Shown in pieces: positions 47,801-64,000 of a DNA stretch of 64,000 nt. The notes below the pieces were generated by a model. It did no database searches, was not told the origin of the DNA, and was given only the letters and a program-made list of their open reading frames with translations. Position numbers and translations under genes: made by a program. Position 1 is the stretch's first letter. Each line of letters begins with the position of its first letter. Location: the NCBI RefSeq assembly GCF_002234675.1, contig NC_019866.2, positions 20,240,802 through 20,304,801 on the forward strand. The letters run 5' to 3'. This stretch comes from Oryzias latipes. Taxonomy: Eukaryota; Chordata; Actinopteri; Beloniformes; Adrianichthyidae.

Positions 47801-49524
47801 GTACCCTCTTATTTATTTTGGATCATTTGAATTTCTCATGTTAAACCAACTTTTTGGGGGAAAAACAGCACATTATAAGATGCGATAAGTCTCCATATTG
47901 ACTTTTTTCTGTCATAAGTGAGAAAAAAAACAAAAAGCTTCATGAGCACGCCCACATTTGACTGAGTCAACTCATTCTTCACTCAGATCCTGTGGACTTT
48001 GTTTCAGGAGGTTCATAGTGTTAACCCCTTCACGGCTTGATTTTTGCCCGTTTTATGAAAAATATACTGTTGGTTTTGGGGTTTTTTTTCTGTTAAAGGT
48101 GATGCTAAATTAAGTGGAGTCCTGGATTAGAGGGTGTGTTGCAAATTAACAATGTACAACATGATGGGGTTAACACAAAGGTAGGGTTTGCTGACAACTT
48201 CTTCAATATTTAATACAAATTCAAAATTTACGTTTTTCAGATTTGATTTACTATGGTGAACAATTTGATGATTATTTTTTTCTGATTTAAATTCCCAAAC
48301 ATTTTGGCCTAGATACTGTATCTGTATGCTGACATCATTTATAGAATGACAAATGAATTAAGTTTCATCAACAAGATTCTGAAGATTAAATATTATAGAT
48401 GGATGGATACATTATTCTGTTACAGATCCATGAAGTTTTAAGGAGCTCTTCCGTTGTCACAGATTGAACACCTTTTACTCTTTTTACAAGTGTTTGTGTT
48501 CCAGCGATTTAATGATATCAGGCATCAATGTTTGACAGGAACCTTTGTTTGTTTTGACCAGTGAAGGTCTTCCATTCCACAAGATGTTAATATGAGCACA
48601 ACACTGTCCAGCTGGGAAAAAAATTATTCCCAATCCACTAAAACAATGTTGGTCAAGGCCCATTTCATGAAGCCCCACAAAGCCCAGGAAACCCCCATAA
48701 AGCTCCTTGAAGCTCCACGAAGCTCCATGAATTTCTACAATGTACCAATAAGCTCCTGAAATCTTCAGGAAGCTGCAGTACAATTGTGGAATAATGCAAA
48801 TTTGGACTGAGGGCTTTAAAACACCAAAGCCCTTTACCAGCCGTTCACCTGCTCAGAGTTGAAGAGATCTTTTTATTTCAATAGCTACATTTCAGGTGTT
48901 TACCCAAAAACATTTATAGTGTATTTTGTACTTCTTTGGGTTACAGTCATGGGGATATTTTTCTGGAGTTTCCCCTATTTTTTTTTTTTTTTTTTTTATG
49001 CATTGCCATAACAACAAACATCTGATGCACACAAGGTTGCATGAAAGGCTGTTTTATAAGTGGATATGAATGTTGAAAAGGCCTGAAAACTACAACTATG
49101 TAGAAGAGGTCCGGCAAAAACGCAATTACGATAGAAGAATCCAATACAAAGATAAGACATGAAAGCAGCAAGGTGAGTCGGTGATTAAAAAAAAAAGGGA
49201 GTATCTGTGCCTGTTATCAACAGATGGCCTCATCTAGGTGACTCACCTATAAGCAGATATACCAAACACGTAAAGTTATCTTTCAGTTAGGATCTGTTAT
49301 TTATTTTGTAAATAGTACACATTCCATCCTCAGCTATCGTCAACGATGCATGCAATTTTTGTTGCCAAGATACAGTTACAACACTACAATCCAGGCAGCA
49401 TTTCAAGATTTCTGCCACTCCTCTCTCTGTAATTTCCACAGCCTTCCTGCAGTTAGTCAGCTGCTCCAAAACAGCAAATCCAGAGGTCTTGGAAGACCTG
49501 TGAAGATGCTTTTTTTGAATTTAT
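47801..49524. other. Spacer downstream of tcf20
   Basis: AT-rich. It includes a degenerate run of AAGCTCC-type units at 48660-48780 and a T homopolymer near 48979-48998. No gene seen. Confidence 0.4.
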
Positions 49525-50057
49525 GGGTGTATCCAGACTGGACACATTTGGTTTGCTTAAAGCAAACCAGAGCTCGTTTCCCCCGATAATCTGGAACAAA
49601 TTTTGAGTCTGAATACACCGAAGCAGACCCTGGTCCGGGACCTGGAACCACTCACTGACCCATCTTTGGAGATGGTCCCAATCGGTTTGCTCTGAGATTC
49701 CTGAGTTTCAATACAATCCATCCTCTGAGCGAAACAACTGAATCAAAACAGCCAACTTAGCCAGTGATTACGTGATCTAAACACAGTCAGAATGTAGCAA
49801 CAGATGAGCCTCAAACAAACGTAAAGCAACGATTGTCGTGTTTTCAAAGAGGAAAAAGGGTCCAACTCCTTACTTGTTATGTTTATTTTAAAACCGCTGA
49901 AAACGCTTCTTACATGCTTTTCTGTATCTCGTTACACGGCACATGCTGCTGTGACATCATCCTAAAAGCTACCTTGTAGTTCCTAAACAGAATTCTCTCA
50001 AAACAATGCCATAACACCACAACGATCAGACACAGCATTCATTCAGTCATTCATTTT

Positions 50058-50433
50058 TTTGACCGTTTTTCCCTTTCGGGGTCACAGAGCTGCCGGAGCC
50101 TATCCCGGCCACTTGTGGGCGAAGGCAGGGGACAACCTGGACAGGTCGCCAGTCTGTCGCAGGGTAGAATGTCCACAAACACACACCCATTTACTCTCAC
50201 ACTCACACCTAGGAAAAATTTAGAGTTGCCAATCAACCTATGAAGCATGTTTTTGGACGGTGGGAGGAAGCCGGAGACCCCGGAGAAAACCCACGCATGC
50301 ACGGGGAGAACATGCAAACTCCACACAGAAAGGTCCCCCGTGGATGTAGTTTTTCAGGTCCCCCAGCCGGGACTTGAACCGGAGGCCTTCTTGCTGTGAG
50401 GCAAGAGCGCTAACCACTGCGCCACCGTGCAGC
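50058..50433 (-). repeat. tRNA-derived SINE of the Mermaid/DANA type
   Basis: On the minus strand the head reads GCACGGTGGCGCAGTGGTTA (A-box region, about 50430) and CCGGTTCAAGTCCCGGC (B box). The 'gtttgcatgttctccccgtg' body and the 'ggttggcaactctaaatttt' segment follow, then the tail with 'cctgcgacagactggcgacc' and 'ggataggctccggcagctct'. The order is characteristic of this widespread fish SINE. Confidence 0.85.
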
Positions 50434-50480
50434 AAGTCATTGAAATTTGATTGGATGAATGCAGGCTCATCAAAACATCT

Positions 50481-50693
50481 TTAAAACCTTGTGCTATCCT
50501 AGGCACGTTAACATTGGGAGTTCGGTCATCTAGACACACTAGACAGTGTGCTGAACCTTTTTTCTTCAATGATTTGTGATCTTCACTGGTGTCCATGGAT
50601 TACATGAAATCTTTCCATCTTTATCCACCTTTGTCATGGTAGGGAGAACACGTCAATGCTCATCTTGACCCCATAGGATAGCACAAGGGTTAA
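50481..50693 (+). mobile_element. piggyBac-like MITE, copy 3
   Basis: TTAA at both ends (50481-50484 and 50690-50693), with termini AACCTTGTGCTATCC and GATAGCACAAGGGTTAA. Highly similar to copies 2 and 4, including 'ggtgtccatggattacatga'. Confidence 0.85.
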
Positions 50694-51147
50694 CGCGGTA
50701 TGAATTGCTTTTAACTGTTTTCCTGACAATCTATACGTCATCAACACTTATCAGCGGGCCTTCTTAGAGGTCTCCTTGCCAGAAACCGCGCTGCAGCAGG
50801 ACTCCACCGGACCAAAGCAGCAGTAAAATATGTTGTGCCTGACGTTGATACAGGCGTTTAAAACAATCAGCAAAATATAAAGTTTAAATTAACTACACCA
50901 AGAAGAACTGCAAAGCGCAGGACTTTCATAATTTCTGCCTCTAGCTGCTTTGTCCCGCCATCATAATTCCTGACCAATGAATGAACAGATTTTGATTGTC
51001 GTGGTTTTGTTCATAAGCTTTGGTTCGAAACAGGAAAGGCCGCTTGGCAGTCTCAATACAGACCAAATGCAAGGTTCAGAGCTCCATCCGGACCGAATTA
51101 AGCAGACTGGGTCCAGAACAAACAGTTTTCCCAGTCTGAATTCACCC

Positions 51148-51852
51148 AAAAATGTATATACTTTACTTAAAAGGAACCCTAAAAAAAGACCATAACATTC
51201 TACTTAAAAAAATCTTTTCACAATAGCACTTTTTTGTAAACATAATTAGCTAATATTTTTGATTTAAACAAAAAGGTGCTGGCTTCTCTGGTTTCTGCCC
51301 CTTGTCCCTGCCCACACTGATTCAGGTCTATCCTGATTGATTGCTTTTTTCGGGGTTTGAACCTATGTTGGTAATGTCTGTTTTTGAAATAGCTCACAGC
51401 TCATTTGTAGACTCCATCAGAAAATCAGAAGAACCATTTGTAAACAGGTATTGTTTAGAGGCACAGTTAGCATGACTTAGATTGCTGAGTTTTTATGTTA
51501 GGATCACTTATCAAAAGACAATTTGTTTTATTTAATTAATTTTTTAATGAAATGTGGCTTTAGGGAAATATAGCGGACTAACCATCACCATAAAACGTAT
51601 TTTTTATGAATCACTGGGTTCAACTACGTTGATTTGTTACAAACAGCAAAACACAGACTAGATCTTTTCCAGCAGACTCCTGGTCAGTTAAAATCTTCCT
51701 AATAAGAAAACATTTGTGACATTCTGGATACCAGTTTACAAAGTTGTCTTCTGTGAAAAGGCACAAACAAACTTCCCCTTCTTTCTGTTGATAACAAAAA
51801 AAAAACTGCTTCCACTTATTCTGGTATAAAAATCAATTTTGACCTGCAGAGT
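51148..51852. other. Spacer, nothing assigned
   Basis: AT-rich, without gene or repeat signal that I can name. Confidence 0.35.
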
Positions 51853-52215
51853 CAAACTGAAGTCCACTCCGATTATCATTTCATCTATTTTCAAAGTGTT
51901 CCCAGTGGTCTCTAATTATGATTTTGCAACTTTTAGTCAAAATAAAAAACCTGTGTCGTTTCTGCAGAGTGGCAATAGTTCATTAGAAATTCACCTCTGA
52001 GTTGTGGTATTGATATCCTTCAAAATATCAAAATCTAAAGAGTTTTATAAAAACAAACTGTTAAATTATCCTAATAGCCTAGCTTTGGACTGTTGGCATG
52101 GAGTAAGCCTGCCCCCACTTCCCATCATCCCTTTGTTTACACTTCCCGCTAGCTTGCAGCCCTCGACTCCCCCAACCTAACATTACTGCTGTTCATCAGA
52201 GTGGGTCTTTAGGGT
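51853..52215 (+). repeat. Unnamed TIR-flanked family, copy 5 (internally deleted)
   Basis: Both termini are present: GAAGTCCACTCCGATTATC at about 51859 and CATCAGAGTGGGTCTTTAG ending about 52212. Only about 360 bp remain. The deletion removes the acidic coding remnant and the central region present in copies 1 and 4. Confidence 0.7.
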
Positions 52216-52388
52216 TCCTCACACACATTAAAGACGATTTGGAATCTCACTTTACTGCTGGTGAATTAACACATAATTCCACTTCCTGTAGGCTTGCTTG
52301 ACTTTTAACAGTCCAAGTGCCTGAAAACCAGCGCTGTTGTTGTTTTAAAACTTGTCAAATTCTTTTGCGGTTCAGCAAACAGGAAGTA

Positions 52389-52468
52389 CAGTACAGACCA
52401 AAAATTTAGGACACACCGTCCCCATTCATTTGAATGAGAAGGTGTGTCCAAACTTTTGGTCTATACTG
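52389..52468. repeat. 80-bp near-perfect hairpin (solo terminal repeats)
   Basis: CAGTACAGACC plus AAAAATTTAGGACACACC pairs with GGTGTGTCCAAACTTTTGGT plus CTATACTG around a 23-nt centre that itself holds ATTCATTTGAAT. The arms match over 28 of roughly 30 positions. This is a known type of fish foldback element. The minimal size suggests two fused terminal repeats. Confidence 0.7.
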
Positions 52469-52797
52469 AATGTTTGCAGAAAGAAAAGTGAGGCCTTGGC
52501 AAAGCTGTAAGTTGTGTGGTGGAAATAACAGCCATAAATGGTGGTCTTCTCCAAAACCCAGACCTCACATTGTCCAGTCTCACACATCAGCAGTTGGACT
52601 TGTTTTTCTGCGGACTGCTTTTGTTTACTGTGTCAAGGTCGCATTGAAACTATGCCACACACTTTTGCAGGATATGAAGTATCACCGTGTTTTTATGCGG
52701 ATTGGGAGGAGGCTGTGAATGAAAGGGACCAGATTGAGTCTAGGAATCAAAATGAAAACAGAACCGTCTGTTTTGGATTTGTAAGGCTGGATTAAAT

Positions 52798-53027
52798 AGG
52801 AGGTTGTGTGTGTGTGTGTTGGTGTGTGATATCCTCACACTTGTTTCTATCTGGGAGATTGGCTCATAAAGAGTGATGGTCACGGCTCGCAGAGGTCAGT
52901 GTGACTCGCCGTCACTCTCGCTGTCCGATGTGGAGGGAAAGCGGGCGCGGACAGCAGATTTATTTGTTTGCCTTCTACTCTTGACTTGAAGAGGAGTGTG
53001 AAGACTGTTACAAAAAAAGACAATCTT
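52798..53027 (+). promoter_or_regulatory. gsg1: Candidate 5' region and non-coding exon of gsg1
   Basis: After a short (GT)n run at 52806-52820 comes a GC-richer patch (52870-52960) and a donor CAATCTT|GTAAGT at 53028. The coding exon 0.2 kb downstream starts after a polypyrimidine-CAG acceptor at 53219-53230, so a spliced non-coding leader is likely. Start site unknown. Confidence 0.4.
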
Positions 53028-53236
53028 GTAAGTTTTAGCCTTTTTCTTTTATTCTGTCTACCCACCAACTGTGCCTTTTTCTGTTTTTTATTTATTTATT
53101 TTCCTTCAACATGTCATCTGGCTCTGCTTCAGTTTGTCAGATTCTCCTTGGAAACTAAAACCAGCAACCTAAGCTACAAGCCTGTTTCTGTCAAAATGAA
53201 AGAAACATGTCTTTTTTCCCTCTCCTACCAGCCTCC

Positions 53237-58762
<5,526 letters not shown>

Positions 58763-59434
58763 TCTCCGGATTCGGTCCGAAAACCTCTCTGATCCAAACT
58801 TTCAAAGGCTCCTTTAAGATCCGTGTTCATTCTTATATCGTAGAGCTGCTCAGAAATAACTGGATGCAAATGTTATTATTGGCAAAAAGGAAACAGCATC
58901 ATGGGAAACATAATTCATATTTACACAGTACAGTCATGCTTGAAGATTCCTGCCAGTTGCCTTTCTGTCACACTCTGCAGTCAAACGATGTGAGTGATTG
59001 AAGGGCTGTTACGCTTCAAACGCCTCATCAGTTTGTCACAATGAGGAGCCATTCTGGCCTCAGAGCCTGGACTGTGTCACGTTTGTGTGTGCTTTACTCA
59101 GAGATTTTCTTGTGTTGTTTTTAATTCTCTTTTTTTTTGCATCTTTACAAATATATTATATTGTGTGGTAGCACGGCCCTACCTCACCTGTGGGGGAGAC
59201 ACCTACAAACCACCCTACAGCCACTACGCATGTTACAGAAATGAGCCATAAGACTAATTCTAAATACACTTCTGCAGAACATACACAACCTGTTTCAGTT
59301 GTGTAATAATGTAGGAATGCTTAGTTTTCAACACTTAAGCCGGCTCTTTGCTTTGCTCAGATTGATTTGCTTATGTCATATACAGTTAGCTATCACTAAG
59401 GTCTAAACCTCCTCTTCACCCATGCATAGACTAA
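58763..59434 (+). other. gsg1: gsg1 3' UTR and spacer
   Basis: Follows the TGA at 58760-58762. No strong AATAAA was found, so the mRNA end is not placed. No other feature recognised. Confidence 0.4.
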
Positions 59435-60551
59435 ATAACCCTTGTGCTATCCTAGGCACTTTACCGTTGGGAGTTGGGTCATCTGGACCCAGTAGACCAG
59501 TGTTTTTCAACCTTTTTTGAGCCACGGCACACTTTAACCTTGACAAAAATCCCGCGGCACACCAGCACCCCCCCCCCCCCAAAAAAAGAAGCAGAAACTC
59601 ATAGTCTGTTTTGATCTACAGCCCCCCCCCCCCCCCCCCCCGGCAATCTGACGTGCATTTTTGTGATAATTGTGGCATAAAAAGCAGGAAGTTGCAGATG
59701 TTTTTTCTAAAAGATGTAATAAAAGTTAAGTTACATACAAACTGTTCGTTCGTTGTGGTTTCAATCCGTGTAACAAGGACGACTCATTGTACGCTAAGGC
59801 GCTGTCCCTTTAAGCCAATGCATCATGGGAGATGTAGTGTGAATACGGCGAGAAAACGGCAGAAACACTTGCGTCTCTGAGTTTCATGGTTTTGTTCACT
59901 TGTTCCACGGTCTGATACCGGATTCTGTGGAAAGCTACACCGCTAAAGACGAGCTTTAGCTGGTGTTTTTGTTGGAAATGAGTGAGTTATGAGCTAAATT
60001 GGAACAAGGAAGTTTAGACTTTAAACACTTCTGATTGGTCAGACTGATGACATGTGATTAAGCCTTCAAGAATGATTGGTGGAGTCGTGGAGACAGTAAA
60101 AGCTGCGGGACTTTTCAGAAAACAGTTATAGCTGCAGGTAAATCGCGGTGCCGTCATTCTTATCAAAATGTCTTTAATAGAATCAGTTAAACACAAAGAA
60201 ATAAGTATTTTATGATCTTTCATATTCCTAACTACTCAGTGTTTTATCAGGACCTGTTTGGATGAACAAAGAGCTGATTTCCTGGAGATGGTTAATGTTT
60301 TTAGATCAGTTAATGAGGGCAATTTTCCACGGCACACTTGACCATCTCCCACGGCACACTAGTGTGCCGCGGCACACTGGTTGAAAAACACTGCACTAGA
60401 CAGTGCTCTGAACCTTTTTTCTTCAATGATTTGTGATCTTCACTGGTGTCCATGGATTACATGAAATCTTTCCACCTTTATCCACCTTTGTCATGGTATG
60501 GAGAACACGTCAATGTAAGGGTGGGGTCATCTAAGATAGCACAAGGGTTAA
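59435..60551 (+). mobile_element. piggyBac-like MITE, copy 4, split by an hAT element
   Basis: Left end ATAACCCTTGTGCTATCC (TTAA mutated to ATAA) and right end GATAGCACAAGGGTTAA with TTAA at 60548-60551. The halves 59435-59497 and 60402-60551 join into a normal 213-bp copy once the hAT insertion and one duplicated 8-mer are removed. Confidence 0.85.
59498..60393. mobile_element. hAT-type non-autonomous element nested in MITE
   Basis: Perfect 15-bp inverted ends CAGTGTTTTTCAACC and GGTTGAAAAACACTG. Flanked by CAGTAGAC (59490-59497) and CACTAGAC (60394-60401), an 8-bp target duplication with one mismatch. 896 bp, with GGCACAC repeats near both ends and two poly-C runs at about 59568-59580 and 59621-59641. 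No intact transposase. Confidence 0.9.
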
Positions 60552-62162
60552 ACTCTCACCCCTCCAGTAGACTTGTACCGGCACTTTATTCTAAATTGAT
60601 GTCCGGTCCACAGGAATATTTGCTGGTGTTTACCACCTGGAGGAGAGACGACAATGAAATACCTAAGTGGAATTTCAAATCAACAGCTTATACACTTTAA
60701 GTTAAGACCCAGAATTGTTAATTGTGAACAAATGATGTCCCCCTGTCCTCGAGTTTTGGAGTTGAATATCGAAAGTTAAAAGCATTCCATGTGATCATAT
60801 TGTGTTACTTCTCAACGGTGACTCTCAGCTAGAGTGCAACAAGCCACAACTGCTGCTGGCAGGACTTACAGCAGCCAACAAATTGTTATCGCAAAGATCT
60901 GAGCGCCAGGAAATGTTCAGCATCTTCTCTTGACATGTTTTTTTGTTTTGTTTCACAGTCAATTACTGTTATTAATTTGGTGTGTCTAACACATTGTCCC
61001 TTCTTTGGATTATTTGTTGTTGTAGGGAAGCCCCTGTGCCACCATGGGAAGTGAAGGGGTGGGGGTTAAATTGTTTCAGTCATGATAAACTGTCACTTGC
61101 ATTGATTCATGACAAAATTATTCACCATGAAACTGATTCAGGAAAGAGAAGGAAAATATTTACAAAGAAAGAAAAATGGGAGAACAACACAAAAAAGTTT
61201 CTGTCTGTGCTGTGAGGTTACACAAGAACAGAAAAGTATCAAAATGTGTCAAAATGTTACACAATTTAATAAAAACTAAAACTCAAAATCATGGAACATT
61301 CATGACCTGTGGAGTTATTTTGGTATCTTGATGCTTATCTTGTTTTTTTTCTTTAATTCTTTTGTATTTATGTGAGAAAATGATTTATGTTTTTTTTAAA
61401 AATGTATGCATGAAATAGATTGGGGTGGCATTTAACCTGATTTTCTTCTACCCACTTCTTTTTTTGAGCACTTTGTTTATTTGAACTTTTTTATTCACTT
61501 CATTTAATTTTATTTTTATTAAGGTTTTGAAGCAATCAATCATCTATGCAGGAGCATAGACAGATGTATAAACACACACACACACACGCACATTTACCGA
61601 GACAACACATTAGACACAAGAAAGCATTTTATTTGTGATAAATTTATACAAAAAAAAAAAACACAAACTGAAAGTCACACCCTGTTTCAACCTGACTCCA
61701 CATATTTAACAATAATACAATAAAAATGACTTTAATTTTCCACTATTTTCTTATAATATTGACTCATTTGAAAGATAACACAATATTATGAGGGTTTTAC
61801 ACTCATGTCTGCATTGTTTGCTCCTAGAGGACTTGTGTTTATCACATGTGAAGGTGGGTTTTGCTAAAACTAATTTATAAAAAAAAAAAGACTGGGCAAA
61901 TAAATAAATGAACTATTTCAAACAAGTCCTTATAATAAAGTGTTATCAACTTTCTTTATAATAGTAGAAAAAATAGTTGTTTTTCATTTAATTGGCAAGA
62001 AATCATTCCTTGGATACAATGAAAAGATTCGACTGTGGAATCGAATACATCTGTGATTCATTGACGGCGTTCACAACAGTCTAGAGTCCAAAACCTTTAC
62101 TGTCTGAGCAAAGGCCCAGTCAGACAGACAGCACCAGATGATCAGCTGGTCTTTGCTCCTCC
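60552..62162. other. Spacer and emp1 3' UTR
   Basis: The part nearest 62162 is the 3' UTR of the minus-strand emp1 gene; TTTATT at 61628-61633 reads AATAAA on the minus strand, about 530 bp past the stop. A (CA)n run sits at 61575-61590. The remainder shows nothing assignable. Confidence 0.45.
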
Positions 62163-63278
62163 TCACGCTGACTTCTTACGTAGCACAAAGTAAGTTATGG
62201 AGGAGACGAATGACAGGCCAAAGGCGATCCATGCCAGGATGTAGCTGTGGCCGTAGCTGCCCTGACTCTCGTTGACATGGAAACGGTTTGTGTAGATGGA
62301 AGCTGCGATCATGATGAACACGCCTGAGGAAAGAAACCCCTCATCAGAATCAGGGAGGGTCACCAGAGTAAGAGGAACGCCATCAAAGAAATACTCACAG
62401 GCCAGCAACTGAAATGCACCGGTAATGGTAAACCTTTGGCCCTTTGGGAGGGTGAAGAGCTGAGCCAAAAACACAAATGCGGCGATGAAGGAGAAAATGC
62501 ATGCCAGTACAGAGGTGGCCTGCACTGCATGGAGGTAGTCTGCAGGGGGAGCCAGAGAGCACATTCACTGCTTTTTTTATGTGTGATTTATTTATACATT
62601 TTTCAAAATAAGAAAAACAAAAAACAATTCAAAACCACAATTGCAAAGAAAGAAAAGAAAAGGAAGAAAAAAATGTACACAAATGAATGAATAAAATCTT
62701 ACAAACAATATACTGTGAACAGCAGAGACACTGCACACTGCTGTGTCTGAATCATCCACATTTGTCACTCGTGTTGGAAAAACTACAATCAGCTCAACTG
62801 TATTTGATGAAAATATTAACTTTATGATATGATGAGGAACATTCTTGGGAAATCAATCAAACAGTTGCAGAAAGAGCTCAAATTTAAGCTAAAATAAAGA
62901 TAAAAAGACACTAAGAGGGAAAAAGTTTCTTCGTCCACCTTTTTACATTTCCTACTGTAATCATAAATGATCACATACAAATATAAATAAAGACGTTTTG
63001 CTTACCTTGTGGGTAGTCTGTCCCTGTGGGGAGGTCTGTGAGGTTCCAAACTCCATTGATCTTCAGCCACCGACCCCACACATCAGTGCGCATGGTGTCT
63101 GTTACCCACCAGGCCTGAGGAGAATTCCATCATGTCACAAACCACCAACTCAGGAGGAAATGAGAGATGGCAGAAAGCCACACGCCAAACTCCTGTCACT
63201 TACATTGTCAATGGTAGCCACCAGGAGCAGCACGATGGCTGAGATGTGAAGGATGAAGATGCCGATAAGGAAGAGCAT
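62163..63278 (-). CDS. emp1: PMP22/EMP-family tetraspan membrane protein
   Basis: Four minus-strand coding exons with GT/AG borders: 63278-63204, 63114-63006, 62539-62399 and 62323-62163; 161 residues, the usual family length. TM1 (about 1-22, MLFLIGIFILHISAIVLLLV), first loop with ATIDNAWWV and a sequon N49-L-T, TM2 after YLHAVQATSVLAC, the hallmark QLFTLPKGQRF, TM3 (FQLLACVFIMIAASIYT), TM4 (SYILAWIAFGLSFVSSI) and a basic end RKKSA. Exon borders match EMP1, EMP2 and PMP22 (first border after T-I-x-N). Proteins of this family act in cell-cell contact and membrane organisation. The assignment to emp1 rests on neighbours grin2b and gsg1; the sequence itself has features of EMP2 and PMP22 as well. 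The two loop cysteines typical of the family appear absent. The acceptor at 63289 implies a non-coding 5' exon upstream. Confidence 0.85.
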
Positions 63279-63288
63279 GATGACTGTT

Positions 63289-64000
63289 CTGGATAAACAA
63301 GAAAATTGTTTTATTTTGATTGCATGCCTACTCCTACATAGCAGCTACCGACACATCTAACTCATGGGTGAGGAGAGCTCAGGCTAATCTGGGCCATCAA
63401 TCACTCAGCGGCACGTCCAGTTTGTGGACTCTCAGGGAGGAGTGAGCTTCATCAAAGCTAGATGAGTTTGGGCTTGTCTGATGAAAACCCGCCCCTCCTT
63501 CATGCAACAGAAAACATGCAACTTGATTTTTTCTTTTTCTCACAAAACAGCACTTAAACATTTCTAAAACTCGTCAAATTTGTGCTTTTCTTATTTTCAG
63601 TCAATTTCTTCAGCTTTAACAAATCCCCAGAGCTGCTTCAGACACACTGAGGCCTCGCTGACAGTGGAGGAATGTCTCCTCTGTAAAGGAGTGGTTCAGG
63701 GTTGGGTTCTCACAGGCATACACCCTATTGCTTCATTTGACATGAGGCGCAGAGCAATAATGAAAAACTATTCAATCAAATATCTTTCAAAACTTCCAAA
63801 AGATTCAAAGAGACAACAAAAAAATGATTTTTTTTATTTTTGTCATTTTTTCTTCTTTTATTGGAATTTATAGAAAATCCAAGCTGGGTTTAAATCTGTC
63901 TTTATGCTTTAAGCAAATTTAATTATTTGTAGATATATATATTTTTATATAAAAGCCTATTTTTATATCAAGTTAAACCCCAAAAGTCTGAATCAGAGCT
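63289..64000 (-). other. emp1: Upstream intron of emp1 (partial)
   Basis: On the minus strand this ends in the acceptor TTGTTTATCCAG before the exon holding the start codon. No further exon was identified before the window edge. The plus-strand frame at 63580-63873 has no family resemblance. Confidence 0.45.

Larger units (their letters stand above)
49525..51147. mobile_element. TIR DNA element containing a SINE and a MITE
   Basis: Left end GGGTGTATCCAGACTGGACA at 49525 and right end whose complement reads GGGTGAATTCAGACTGGGAA, ending 51147. Both ends continue with GGTTTGCTT / GTCTGCTT- and CAGAGCTC-containing subterminal sequence. Inside are a complete SINE (50058-50433, minus) and a piggyBac-like MITE (50481-50693). 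No transposase frame remains. The superfamily was not determined. Confidence 0.6.

Noticed and set aside
50350..50433. Second tRNA-like sequence (minus strand)
   Set aside because: Head of a Mermaid/DANA-type SINE, not a tRNA gene.

Overview
The window is nuclear DNA from a ray-finned fish. The evidence is intron-containing vertebrate genes, teleost-sized introns (75-130 bp in several places), AT-rich spacers, and transposon families typical of acanthomorph fish: Tc1, PIF/Harbinger, hAT, piggyBac-like MITEs, tRNA-derived SINEs, and L1 and other LINE remnants. The abundance of one TTAA-flanked MITE makes a medaka-like (Oryzias) species plausible, but the species is a guess.

Four protein-coding genes are supported. 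(1) grin2b, + strand: only the last intron, the large terminal coding exon (6457-8748) and the 3' UTR are inside; the receptor core lies upstream of base 1. (2) tcf20, + strand: a CpG-rich non-coding first exon ending at 33718, one giant exon (35130-43080), three small exons finishing the extended PHD finger (stop at 43621), and further spliced-looking segments at 46299 and 46509 that suggest alternative 3' ends. (3) A GSG1-family claudin-like membrane protein, + strand, five coding exons, 53237-58762. (4) A PMP22/EMP-family tetraspan gene, probably emp1, - strand, four coding exons, 63278 down to 62163. GRIN2B, GSG1 and EMP1 are neighbours on human 12p13, so the block is an old syntenic segment; tcf20 (human 22q13) sits inside it here.

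Layout: 1-6456 is grin2b intron carrying a Tc1 element split by a Harbinger element. 8749 to about 11240 is the grin2b 3' UTR. About 11.2-33.2 kb is a gene-poor spacer with a Tc1 remnant, two copies of a piggyBac-like MITE, a SINE, L1 and other LINE fragments, a TIR element near 25.4 kb, and members of an unnamed TIR-flanked repeat family. 33.3 to about 47.8 kb is tcf20. 47.8-52.8 kb is a second repeat-rich spacer with a three-level nested insertion. 52.9-58.8 kb is gsg1. 58.8-62.1 kb is spacer with an hAT element inside a MITE. 62.1-64 kb is emp1.

The genes form no operon-like unit. GRIN2B is an NMDA-receptor subunit and TCF20 a chromatin-associated co-regulator active in neurons. The related GSG1L is an AMPA-receptor auxiliary subunit, so a nervous-system theme is possible but not shown by the sequence. 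The most interesting signals are several near-perfect RFX X-box palindromes (two of them carried by the Harbinger element), an in-frame 36-nt candidate microexon in tcf20, an EMP protein in which the two conserved loop cysteines appear to be replaced by tryptophans, and a five-copy repeat family with a short conserved acidic coding remnant.
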